Positions 1 to 19,230 of a stretch of DNA of 64,000 nucleotides are shown piece by piece (within the stretch, counting starts at the first letter, position 1; each line of letters opens with the position of its first letter). The notes beneath the pieces were generated by a model. It searched no databases. It was not told where the DNA came from and worked only from the letters and a program-made list of their open reading frames with translations. Origin of the DNA: Syngnathus acus (lineage: Eukaryota > Chordata > Actinopteri > Syngnathiformes > Syngnathidae); contig NC_051102.1 of the NCBI RefSeq assembly GCF_901709675.1, positions 3,021,912-3,085,911 on the forward strand, in the 5' to 3' direction. The position numbers and the translations under genes are program-made.

Positions 1-140
1 AGAATTGACTGGAAGTGCGAATGTTGCCTTTGCAAGCCTTTAAAACATCAATTATCAAGCTAAAACAAAACCTCTGTTAGTTTAAGCTTTCTAATAGTGA
101 CTCAGTAAATGAAGTAGTTGGTTTATTTCATTGTCCACAG

Positions 141-2380
141 GCAGTCTGGAGAGCCCGCAGTTGAAAATGGTTTGATACCATACCTTGGTTGTGCTCTGCA
201 ATTTGGGGCCAACCCTCTCCAGTTCCTCCGTAGCCGTCAGAAGAAGTATGGCCACATTTTCACCTGCAAGATTGCGGGCCAGTACATTCATTTCCTGTGT
301 GACCCCTTCTCCTACCACTCAGTCATCAGACAAGGTAGACACTTGGACTGGAGGAAATTCCACTTTGCTACATCAGTAAAGGTACATTTATACCATTTGG
401 AAGCTCTAAAGTTTTTGTAAATGTTTGTTTTACTTGTAATGTGTGTTTTTAAATACATTTTTATTCTCAATTTTCTTTACTAACTCACCAGGCATTTGGC
501 CATGATAGTTTTGACCCTCGACATGGCCACACCACAGAAAATCTCCACCAAACTTTTTTGAAGACTTTGCAAGGTGAGGCATTGCCCTCGCTAATTGACA
601 GCATGATGGAGCATCTCCAAGACGTAATGTTGAAGTCCAACACTCTCAGTCCCAGCATGGATCGCTGGGAAGTAGATGGCATTTTTGCTTTTTGCTACAA
701 GGTAAGCGAATAACTTTCCATTTGTACTCCACATAGCACAGACTTGATTAAACTAATTTGGTCCGCTTTAAATTTTGTTCTCCAGGTGATGTTTGAGTCA
801 GGCTATCTTACATTGTTCGGTAAAGATCTTGGTGGGGATAAATGCCAAGCCCGGCAGGCAGCTCAGAAAGCCTTGGTGCTGAATGCGTTGGAAAATTTCA
901 AGGAGTTTGACAAAATCTTCCCAGCTTTGGTGGCTGGCCTCCCTATTCATGTCTTTAAGAGTGCCTACAGTGCAAGAGAGGTCAGTGGCAATCTTGACAA
1001 GAAATTGAATGGATGAAATGATAACCTATTTATTTCATGTCTCTATGATGTAAAAATTCATTTTGGTATTTCTGTGCCTTTTTTTTCTCTTAAAAATATG
1101 TAGAATCTAGCAAAAACAATGCATGCTGAAAACTTATCCAAGAGGGAGAATGTTTCGGATCTGATCTCTATGAGGATGATCCTTAACGATTCCTTATCTA
1201 CCTTCAATGATGTAAGCAAGGCCAGAACTCATGTTGCACTGCTCTGGGCTTCACAGGCTAATACATTGCCTGCAACCTTTTGGAGTCTTTTTTACATGAT
1301 AAGGTATGACAAATTCTTTTTTTTTAATGACTCACCATTATGTATATATTTTATGAATTTATTTATTTAATCAATTTCTCCAGTAGTGTGCAAAAGCCAT
1401 AATCAAGTTCCTACTTTTGATTTTATCACTGCAAATAAAGCAAATTGATTCGGTTACATCAAGAATGTTGTCGTTTACCTATAATAAAGAAACAAAAATA
1501 CTGCACATGCAACAGTAAACACATTGCTCCTATATCTGTTTGTAGAAGTCCAGATGCAATGAAAGCAGCTCGTGAGGAGGTGCAAAGAGTTCTGGAGGCA
1601 TCGGGTCAGACCATTAAGCCGAGTGACCCCACATTGAATCTGAAAAGGGACCAACTGGACAATATGCCTGTTTTGGGTGAGTTCATTGCAATAAATAAGT
1701 CAATTATCATTAACATTTTAACACTTCAGACTTTATTCAAGAAAACTGTTGCAAATCCATTTGATGTTTTCATGTTTATATTATATCGATCTATCTTTCA
1801 ATCACAGACAGTATCATAAAGGAAGCCATGCGTCTATCCAGTGCTTCCATGAACGTGCGAGTTGCCAAAGAGGACTTTTTACTTCACCTTGACAACCAGG
1901 AAGCATATCATATACGCAAAGATGATGTCATAGCCCTTTATCCTCCTATGCTGCACTACGATCCAGAAATCTATGAAGATCCCTATGTAAGAAGCATTCA
2001 AACTTATATAACAACAAGATCAGCGTAATATACAGCAAGTTTGCTTATTGGCTATTTCTGTCCTCTTGAATCTGCAGGAATATAAATTTGACCGATTTCT
2101 GGATGAAATTGGTCAGGAGAAAACTACTTTCTATCGCAATGGCAGGAAATTACGCTACTTCTACATGCCCTTTGGATCTGGGGTCACCAAATGCCCTGGC
2201 AGATTATTTGCCATATATGAAATTAAGCAGTTCTTGACTTTAGTTCTGGCTTACTTCGAAATGGAACTTCTGGACCCTGCCATCAAAGTCCCACCTCTTG
2301 ACCAGTCACGTGCTGGATTGGGAATCCTTCAACCAACATATGACATAGATTTTAGATACAAATTGAAATCTAACTATTAA
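141..2380 (+). CDS. cyp7a1: Cholesterol 7-alpha-hydroxylase (CYP7A1), 5' partial
   Basis: Endoplasmic-reticulum cytochrome P450 that 7-alpha-hydroxylates cholesterol, the rate-limiting step of classical bile-acid synthesis. The first exon, with the amino-terminal membrane anchor, lies left of the window. Exons: 141-381, 492-701, 786-980, 1104-1303, 1546-1676, 1808-1986, 2078-2380, all with GT-AG borders and continuous frame, ending at TAA 2378-2380. The protein matches human CYP7A1 nearly end to end, for example [44 protein letters not shown] (I helix) and [14 protein letters not shown]-type text near the end. The haem loop is [11 protein letters not shown] with the axial cysteine present. 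The match is to CYP7A1 and not to CYP7B1 or CYP8B1. Oddity: the sequence that is one exon in mammals is split here into three exons (492-701, 786-980, 1104-1303). An ATTAAA at about 2498 may be the poly(A) signal. Confidence 0.96.
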
Positions 2381-3001
2381 TTGTTTGGTTGTTCCAAAAC
2401 ATAACTTCATTACATGTGACAAAATGTACATAGTGTATATTTAAATATTAATGTAGAAGTCTTGCTACCTTTGTAAATAGATGTTGTACTGGTGTATATT
2501 AAAGCATTGATTTGTTGCTCTGGATCATAAATGCTGTCCTTTAATGCAGTCAGTGTATTTAAGATTTATTTTTATTCATTTTTGTGGTGGTTTTGCTTGG
2601 TGGGTGACAGTTCAATCAACTACAATTATTGTACAGCACAGCAAAGAGATTTAGCATAAAAATGGGTGGAGAGATGGATGACGAGGGTGCTAAAGGAGGT
2701 GATGACAAGCCAGTAAAAAAAAAAAAAAAATTGCAAAATGCGCTACTGTGGCAGAGGTCAGTAGCAGGCCTCTCACCCAGCAGGCCTACAGTTAGGGTGA
2801 TGTGTTTGTCCTTTGTGATGTCATGCTCTTGTATCTTTGATGACCTCTAGCCACAGTTGTTGTCAGACAGTCATGGAATAAAGATGTGTTCCTCCCTTCT
2901 GCCACACTACCTCTACAGCGATGGTGACTTCGTCCTCAGAGGAGCTTGACTGTAAACAAGCATACTGGTTATATGTTGTTATGAAACAATTATTAAATTA
3001 T

Positions 3002-3303
3002 ACCACACTTCACCCGGATCGATGGTTGTTTAAAACAAAGCAATGCAACCTCTGTTCATTATTTATACAACCTACAGCTAGTTTAGGGTTCAATAGTTCA
3101 TATTTAATGGCTTTAAATTTGTCGTCTTTTTTAGGTTATTCTATAGACCTAATATAGACTTCTAAATTAGGTCTACACATAGACCTAATATAGACGTCTA
3201 TTTTAGGTCTATAGAATAACCTAAAATAGACGTCTATCTCGGGTTACAGAAATAACCACACTGTACGGATCGATGGTTGTTAAAAACAAAGCCAAACAAC
3301 TTC
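3002..3303. repeat. Pair of ~50-bp direct repeats flanking a hairpin
   Basis: Positions 3002-3053 and about 3254-3303 are imperfect direct copies. Both read ACCACACT, then GGATCGATGGTTGTT, then AAAACAAAGC, then a related AACCTCT/AACTTCT end. They lie about 250 bp apart in the same orientation, with a long palindrome between them. This resembles a small non-autonomous element or a duplication with an internal foldback. I do not recognise the family. Confidence 0.7.
3131..3224. repeat. 94-bp near-perfect hairpin
   Basis: The arms 3131-3174 and 3181-3224 are reverse complements at 41 of 44 positions; the outer 22 bp (3131-3152 against 3203-3224) are perfect. The loop is the 6 bases ACACAT at 3175-3180. 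Each arm also holds internal repeats of the AGACCTAA / TAGACGTCTA type. Arms and loop were checked base by hand. Confidence 0.85.
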
Positions 3304-3412
3304 TAAATTAATTGATTGTAGCCTAACAAGAGATAATAATCGTTGCGAATGGTTCAAGGTGGTGTCTTGGTAATCACGTTATTCTATATCTCTATGCTCT
3401 GGACACTCGATG

Positions 3413-3477
3413 TGACGTCATTCATCCGTTGGAAAAGCGAAGAAGAGATTCCGCGTAGAAGAAGAAAAAGGCGGAAG
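3413..3477 (+). promoter_or_regulatory. Probable tmem70 core promoter: CRE plus ETS site
   Basis: A full palindromic cAMP-response element, TGACGTCA, lies at 3413-3420. An ETS/GABP core, CGGAAGT, lies at 3472-3478, about 25 bp before the first ATG. There is no clear TATA box. CRE plus ETS is a common arrangement in promoters of housekeeping genes for mitochondrial proteins, which fits tmem70. Function is inferred from motif and position only. Confidence 0.5.
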
Positions 3478-3502
3478 TTGTTTTTAGTATTCGGCGCTTC
3501 TG

Positions 3503-4782
3503 ATGTTCAATCAATCTTTAGGTGTCATTTGCAAGGAAAACATGCTTTATTCTCTTAATAGAATGTTAAGGACGCGTGTTTGTTTCATTACTAATTCGAT
3601 CAGTACAACATGCATTGCTGCCACTCGACGTGAAGCCGTGTGGCGCGTGTCTAATTTCGGCCGACCGAGGATAAACCATCTCCATGCCGTCAGAAGGTCA
3701 TCGCTTAATCTGAAATATAAGGTACCGAGTTCGATATGTCAAGGATTCATTCTGAATTTAAGGTCGTGATGGACCTGCCGCTCGTGTCTAAAATCTTAAC
3801 GTATTTTATAAGATACAGTATATATACACCGTAGAATATTATTAACTTTAATAAAAATACACATGGATGGATGGATATGATATGGGTTAACAAGGACATA
3901 CAATATAATAAAGGAATGATGAATAATAAATAGTCATGTTTTTTGTTATTTTTTTCTTTTGCAGACACAGTCTCACACTCCAGCGTCTTTTCTAACTACT
4001 GGGACCCAATCAGATGATGGGAATCTGATTTACACAGGCAGTCTGAGAACTGCAGTTCTTGGTGAGTTGCTTTATATTACCCTTGAGTTAACCTGCAAGT
4101 GACGACCGAGGAAAAATAGTCGCTAAATAAATTTTGCTATTTACGGATGCTGTAATCGCCCAACTTGATATAAGGGAAAAATATGTATTTGTGATATCGG
4201 TAGTGATTGGAAACCAGGGGTGGGGAGAATTAAACAAATTTGAGACATTCGAACTTTGTGTTTGTCGGAGTAAATGTGGTCCAGCGAGTAGGCGCCGAGG
4301 TCTAACGTAACTATTTTTCTTCTGTTTCTCTTTGTCTCGTATCAGGGGTGAAATTATTCTCTTACAGCACAAGTGGAGCCAGTCTCTGTCTCATGCCACA
4401 GATCTTCTTGAAAACCGGACTAGGAGTCCAGGGCCTTGCCCTGCAAGTGGCTTTCTGCGGTATTATCGGCTTCTTTACCTTCCTTACGCCTGTGCTCCTC
4501 CACTTCATTACCAAGGGTTACGTAATCCGTCTGTACCACAACCCAGACCTGGACACTTATACTGCGGTAACCTACAGTGTTTTCCTCACGGAGCAAAGGA
4601 CAGTATTTCACCAGAAGCAGGTCACTACACCAGCTGTCAGCAAGATGTTCACCACCTTCTACGCCAACAACACAGGGCTGCTAGTGAACCCTGACTTGTT
4701 TCTTCTCCCTCAGGATTACAACCACCTTATGGGCTATGACAAGCCTTTTACCTTAAAACCAGATTGTATGGAAAGACCATGA
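3503..4782 (+). CDS. tmem70: Transmembrane protein 70, mitochondrial
   Basis: Inner-mitochondrial-membrane protein needed to assemble ATP synthase (complex V). Three exons: 3503-3721, 3965-4061, 4346-4782; the stop is TGA. The total is 250 codons if the ATG at 3503 is used; an in-frame ATG at 3542 is the alternative start, and human TMEM70 is about 260 aa. The amino terminus is basic and poor in acidic residues, as expected of a mitochondrial presequence. Diagnostic blocks shared with human TMEM70 are [53 protein letters not shown] and HLMGYDK. Two membrane segments form a hairpin in exon 3. Exon 1 is poorly conserved, so the start is the least certain part. Confidence 0.93.
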
Positions 4783-7700
4783 TTTTATGTAATGTACAGC
4801 TAACAGGTTTCAGCAGAATCAGTTAAATATATGCTTCCAAATTGTTACGCATCTTGTCTTTTTGTTCATTTTCCAAAATGCATTCTGGCTCGAGGATTCT
4901 TTGATAGTTAGAATTTGGAAGTCTACACTGCTTTGTATTCTGGCCCTGAAGTTCGAATCACACAAGATTCAAGAATTTTTATTCGCCATGTTTGAGCGTG
5001 CCAAACAAGGAATTTGACTTCGGTACATCACAGCCTCTGTTCAACATTTAGGTGACAAACAACACTCAGGACGTGTGAAAAATGACAAATATTCTCAAAC
5101 ATCCCCTGATCTTAAACTCCACAAACACTAAAGTACAAGCAAACTGGAAACAAAAATTGTAAAAAAATAAATAAAAACATAATACAAATGCTTAAACAAC
5201 ATTGCAAATCAAAAATTGCAAACAAGGCAAGTAAACAAGAAAAAGAAATTCCGAACAATTATGCGAAGAAAAAAGGCAACTCAAACACTTTCTTTATCTA
5301 ACAATATTTTCTTTTATTTCTTGTCACCTCTCAATACTTTCAAAATACACATCTAGCTCCACCTGATAACTAATCATGGCATCACCAGTCCAAAAGACAT
5401 TTATCTGTGAATAAAAATCACAAATTAAAGCTTTCAATGAACAATAAAATTAATGTTCAATTATTTTGCAATTTATTATGTTGATATATTACAGCTGAAA
5501 CAATTACTATGACAAGTTGTCAGACAACTAGACAATGATTGAGTGCCACATCAGTATTTACGTCTATTTCCTCAAGGGACATGAAAAAAAACAAAGACTT
5601 AGTATACACCTAAGTAACTGGCTGACCAACCTTTATCTAACAATATTTTTATTTTTTAATATCTGTGAACATAGACCAGGTAGGTGATTTTTAAATGTAT
5701 TATGATTACACAGATAAAACAATAAATATAGAAAAAATAAATATGCAAATTGGTATATGTATGGTTAATAATATGCAAATTAGAAAAGAGTTATAGAGGT
5801 TAAGGTTGAAGCATTATTACCATATACGGGAGGTCTACCCAGCCCAAGCATTGAACAGCTATCTTTCAATATGCCATTGGAGGTCAGTGGCAACTGCAAA
5901 AAATGTTGACCAGTGGCTCTGGCATCTTATTAGGATGCCTCCTCGACGCCTCTCTGGTGAGCTGTTCCAGGCATGTCCCACCAATAGGAGATGATCCAGA
6001 ATGATCCTACATTCATTTTCCTGGCAAATGTTTTGATAAATAAATACAACAAAATTGATGTTTTTTTTTGTGTATATTCAAACCATTATTCAGAGGCAGT
6101 AGCTTCTAACTGTTGAGGAGAAAAATTCAAAGTGTCATCTTGATCTTTCAGCAATACTATGCAGATACTCCAAATGGTTCAAGAACACCTTCAAATTTAC
6201 TGTGGGTGTACGTTTTTAAGTGTTTTAGCGTCAAAATAAAAAACGAACAATAAAAAGATCACATGCAAATGTATCGTACTAAAAAATTATGATAAATACA
6301 ACTGAACTGTAAAAGCAATGATTATTTGGGGTACCACCACAATTAGCCCGTTTGAGAAACACCGGTTTAGAGATTGCATACTATCCCCATGCTTGCTTTG
6401 GTTTGCATACTTGAGCTTCCTCCCACAATATGAAATCACAACTCTAATGTGTGATGTTTGTTGTTGTTGTTGCCTGGAGTAAAATCAACACCACCACCAG
6501 CTACTCTATTTAGATCACTGAGCTCCAACACGTAAAAAAGAAGCAAATTATATGCATGCATGTTTAACATCCAAAAAGGTGTGACATACTGTAGCTAATA
6601 TTTTAACTGACTAAATGTTGCATATTTTCCGTGTAGTTGGGTAATACTTAGCACAACACAAACACTGAACAAGTCCAAATAAGAAAATACAGGTGCTGCA
6701 TTTATTTGCCTGTTGTCAGTTACTAACTGGGAAATTTGTGACAGGCCTTAACGAAGCCACATACAGGTAAAGCAGATCAATAGAGAGGCTGATAGAAATA
6801 AATCCATTCTCCTAGGACCCAGCAGGGAGAGAATCTGCCAAGCGTTTCACATTCCTGCTTGGGCCCTTTTCACCCATCAACACGTCACTCTGTAAAATAG
6901 TAAGGCAGCTGTCGACATTCGTCAGCTCAAAGTGCATCTATGAACATATCCAGTGTACAACACACCCACCCATACACAGAGTCGGACACAAAAGTGACAC
7001 AGTCAGACATGCACAAATGTGTTCAAGTACAGATATTTTTGTGAAATTTAATAAAAGCTCATACATTATACTTTTCTCACCAGCAATAAAACTTGATTTC
7101 CATACTTACCGTCAAATGATTGATTAAATGTGTAGATTGGCTTCATAAAGCTTGAAGTGCACTGTTGTAATTAATTAAATGGCATAAATGTGGTTTAGCT
7201 AGTCGGAAAAAATGCACTTGTGTATTAACCATAACTAAAAAGCGATAATTTCAATAAAACATATAGACAAAATAAATCACCCAAAAGAATCATTTTCTTC
7301 AAAGAAATGGATGAGGCACAAACTTTATTGCAGCACTGAAGCACTTCCAAGTTTCAAGAATTGCTCAGTGAAAATGGAGATAAAACAGAGGCCATTTTAA
7401 AAAGACTGCAAAGTCTGCACATTCATTATCAACTGTCCATTTGTGCTGTAGTTTTGAAATCTGTCTGAGAATCTAAAGTTGAATCTCAGGTGTTATTTTC
7501 TCCCTTCCTATTTCCGACCAGCGACCACTTGCTTCAACTTTCACTGTGCAAGTGGAATTGCAAATCATCCCCAGTCCAATCAGGTTGCGCCGAGCACCAG
7601 AGACAGCCGTTCAGTCCATCCGGAGACTGTGGTGATAGCGTTGGTTTCATCTTTCTCTCCCGCTGCTTTCTTTCTTCTTGCGCCAGCTTCTTCTTTCCTT

Positions 7701-8015
7701 CCTCACCCCTCTTATTTTCAATCCTCCATTTTTTTTCCATTCTGATTGGAACCCATTTTAAAAGGCTGATGGAGAGTTATCAGCTTGGGTGACAATTTTG
7801 AAAAAATCTGAAAGATCGGAAAAGCTTGTGATCAATGTAGGAAGTCATCATTTCACAATTTGGAAACAATTCATGCATGTTTACATGTTGTTCATTCTGA
7901 AAAAATCCAATGCAATGTTATTAAAATTGGTATCATTAAAATTGAGTTTCAGAAATTATAAGATTAAAAAAAAAATGAATGTATTTTGTTGTTACTTACC
8001 TGAGTTCAGATTTGG
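4783..8015. other. tmem70-jph1 convergent spacer
   Basis: AT-rich sequence between two genes that converge, so it should contain both 3' UTRs. Candidate AATAAA motifs are frequent and none stands out. I found no conserved coding segment. The open frames at 7479-7792 are low-complexity and match nothing I know. Confidence 0.5.
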
Positions 8016-15244
<7,229 letters not shown>

Positions 15245-15945
15245 TCAGAAAAGGTGTATAAAGTTGATAACTTTGTTGCTCAAACTTCGAAGAGAGCAGG
15301 GTGCTTGAATATAGACTGGCAGGACCCGGTGAGAATGCAAACTCTCAGCGGGGGTGGGAGTGAACGCTGATGGTGGGCGTCGGGGAGCATCGGCAGGAAC
15401 GGGACATGGGGGATGACAGGCGGCACAGTCACTCACTCCACAGCTGAGAGTTGAGACAGTCTCACGATTTTGAGGCTAACTGTCAAGCAGCACTATCCTT
15501 GGGCTTACGACGTACTGCTTCCTTCGGGGATTTTCAAAACAACAGACGTGAAAATCTACGTGAAACATTTACTGAGTGAGGTTCCACTAACTTCAGCAAT
15601 AAGACATTTTTCAGAGAGAGCTGTAGGCTGCTATTTAATACGCTACCCCGAGGGACCCAATAAATCACTTTTGACAAGCAGAGCCGGGTCTAGGGAGGGG
15701 CAAGAGGTGGGCCTGGCCCCCTCAAAAACATATTGTTACATTTTCTATATTTTTATTATCTCAAGTCTCTGTCGTTCGCTCTACTTTTTAGTTCTCTTGC
15801 TGTGGTAGTGCAACTGTAACACAAGATGGCAGTAACAAGCTATCTGACGGTTAAAAACACTGCAACAAAGGCATCTGGAAAAAATATTGTAGTAAGATAA
15901 CTGAAACACTAGATGGCAGGAACAAATTGTGTGTATAGCAAATTG

Positions 15946-16172
<227 letters not shown>

Positions 16173-17340
16173 ACATTGACTTAGTTGCCTTGATAATGAT
16201 GATATTTCTGTGAACCCAAATTAGAAGTGGTAAATGAGACTGAACATTGGATTTGAAATTACATACGCCCCCCCCCTCTTTATTAAAAAGGAGTGTGAAA
16301 TTCAAGAGGCACACGGTAATAGTTTTTGTCAGATTCATTCTTGAGTGTCCTATTACAACCCAGCTGAAAGACAGGAGATACTTTCTCAAATAGGTTTTGA
16401 TTGTCTTTCACCCAAGAAGCACATCGACATAAAGGATAATAAAAAGATTATTTAGTCAGAATTAGATTTGCAGATACTGCATGCAGTACTGCAAAACAGC
16501 CACCTGCCACTCTTCTGCTAGTTGCCTGATACTTTTCTGTTTTGTGAGTCCCCATAAAACAGTCCCCATAAATCACCAGCACGATTTAATATTGCCCTCC
16601 AGTCCACCACCCCTGCTTATGTACAAATAAAAACACATATCTTTTCTAAAGTGCACCAATTATCTGAAAATGATGCTCATTTTATGTCACTTAAGTTGCC
16701 ATGGAAGCCTCTTCCACAAATAACCTCTTGTTTTGCAAATGTTCACATTCACATAAGTGCCCTAAAATAACAAATTATGTGGTTAAAAAAACCATGCCAG
16801 CACTTAAACAAAAATCAAGTATCCCCAAAAGGACAAAAGCAAGCATTAACAAGCAGCTATGGGTTCAATTACTGTAATAGACCAATCCCAATTTCCATAT
16901 TTTTGCTTTGGAGCGGGACTGAAATCGTCATCCTTTTTTAAAGTCCTTAAAAGTTCTTACAGACCTCACGACAGACATCCAATGGCCAGATGCACCAAAT
17001 TGCAAAACAAACGCAGAACTTCAAGTTACATGAGATTTAGAAGTGCAACATATTCAACACAACGGTTTATTACTAGAATTTGTTACTTCTTGTAAGCGTG
17101 GCCTTTAAAAATTCTGCAAAATCAATGCAACCTTCACTTTGCGTGAGAGACGTGATGCCCTTTCTTTCACTGAGGAAATTGTGTGTGTGTGCGTCTGTGC
17201 ATTTGTGAGTGTACGTGTGTGAGTAGATGCGTGTATGTGGGCGATAATGGCTTCTGGTGTCACCGAATAACAAGTCAACAATCTTATTTTATTAAACCCT
17301 GACTCTGTTGAGTAATTAACTTAATGCAAAAAACATGTTT

Positions 17341-17512
17341 ACCGTAATTTTCGGACTATAAGTCGCGGTTTTTTTTCATAGTTTGGGTGGGGGGGCGACT
17401 TATACTCAGGAGCGATTTATATACATATATATGGGTTTTTTTCACTTTTTTGGGCATTTTATGGCTGGTGCGACTTATACTCCGGTGCGACTTATAGTCC
17501 GAAAATTACGGT
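17341..17512. mobile_element. Small inverted-repeat DNA element (MITE-like), 172 bp
   Basis: Perfect 26-bp terminal inverted repeats at 17341-17366 and 17487-17512, starting ACCGTAATTTTCGGACTATA. Inside are further GCGACTTATA(C/G)T motifs. No coding capacity. Related in end sequence to the element at 56866-57176. Confidence 0.88.
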
Positions 17513-19140
17513 ACTCAATGTCAATGTCATGAGTAGAAATATTAGCATAACACGCGTCAGAAATGTCACTACTATTTTTTTCCCACCAAGGATGCAAAAG
17601 AATAAGATGTGTATTGGTTGGTTTAATGTCTTTATAGCGTTTGTGTAAATAAGGAAAAGTAAAAACAAAATTTGTGTAAATATCTGTGAATGTATGTTCA
17701 TATTCGGCTCATTATTACAGAGAAAAAGAAATGTTCCTGTTTATTATTCACTATTTTGATTTATACTGCAATGTTCATTGTTCTGTGTGAATAATTTATT
17801 GGCGTTGACTATTGCTTTGCTTGACCAAGCGATTCATAGCAAAACAATGCCAGAAGGTGCAAGTCTTCATAATTACGGTTGGTGGCGAGTTATTGCGCAA
17901 TTCATGGCACTAGTTGAAAGGGTGTGTCTAACTATGTGTGTGTATGTTCTGTTCTGGTTAGATGTGGGTGAGTTGTGTGCAAGGCTGATTGCAAGAAGAC
18001 CCAGTTGCATTGCCAAATTAGTTGTCTTATCTCCTTGGAGCCCTTCAGGTCAGGAGTCGGGTCACTGTTCCTGTTATTCACCCACATTCTGTTACAAGCG
18101 CTCAACACCTGCAGTCAGTCACCTTTTAGCTTTCTTCCAGACAATTTCACTCTTTTCAACCCACTCAGACACATTAGCCCTTATCAGTAAATCAAAATTT
18201 TAGCCAACAGCACTACAGCTAATAAATGGTTTGGGAGCGAAAATCCAATTACATGTCACCCTCAAATATTCACCACCGCACCATATTAATTTGATATTCA
18301 TTTTCAGGTTTAGGGCAAGTTATTTGTCCCTAACGTTTAGTGTTACTCTCACTCAAAAAAATAAAAATAAATAGTTGACAGTGTGGAGAGACTACAGTGT
18401 GTACCGTATGTGTGCTTCAGGCCTGTGCTCACAATTAGCATCACCATCTGTGAGTCAGTGGGTGGCAGATACACGCCATGTTTTGTCCCAGCCTTCAGCT
18501 ATTAAACAATGTACAGTATTTATGCTATTTTCTCAAACTCAGCGTTGCACATTACTTTAAAGACTTTTTCAATGTCACAGAGTAGTCATGGATTTATGAG
18601 ATCATCTTTTACAACACTTTTAAATTGTTTCTAAGAACATACGCAAATGAGAACTTTTATTTGATTATAATTAAGTTTATTATAATTATTTGATTTTAAT
18701 TTCAATAAATTATTTCATTAGAAGTAGCCTAAGTGAAAGTCTCTAAAAAAAAGATCTGACTTGGGCATGTACGATAATATCAGAAATAAAACTCAGTCAA
18801 CAAACAATAGTTGCTTTTTCAAAATTCAGTGAATAGAAAACCCAACCCTCAGTTTAAACTGTACAAATTGAAGCACTTTGTTTACCATCTCTGCACCCCG
18901 GCCTCTCTTCCAACTGCTGCAGTTACAGTGTGTTTGTTTGAGCTAAATAGCAGTTATGACAGCACTCATATGCAGAATGGTGGTAGCTGCTTGTCCTCGG
19001 GTCAAGTACAGGAGAGCTTCTATTTTCATACCACCCACTTATCTAAAACAACCTGGTTTCACTCACCCTGCCTTTCAGTGGTTGATTTTCACAACATTGA
19101 ATTCCCAAAACAGTCCAAATAACCACGCTAACTATAGATT

Positions 19141-19177
19141 TATAATAATAATAATAATAATTTGATGACAGTGTTTA

Positions 19178-19213
<36 letters not shown>

Positions 19214-19230
19214 CACACACACTTTGCCCT
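19141..19230. repeat. (TAA)n and (CA)n microsatellites
   Basis: TAA units at 19141-19161 and an interrupted CA tract at about 19180-19222. Confidence 0.9.

Larger units (their letters stand above)
2381..3412. other. cyp7a1-tmem70 spacer
   Basis: Holds the cyp7a1 3' UTR at its left end and no convincing coding sequence. An 18-base A run sits at about 2716-2733. From 3002 to 3300 it carries the direct-repeat and hairpin structure listed separately. The rest is unremarkable AT-rich DNA. Confidence 0.6.

Noticed and set aside
2629-2850. 73-residue frame with an acidic/lysine-rich start
   Set aside because: Driven by an A run; no splice partners or similarity; lies in the spacer after cyp7a1.
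7479-7792. Overlapping frames of 88 and 100 residues
   Set aside because: Low-complexity Ser/Phe text in a convergent spacer, with no recognisable family or splice context.
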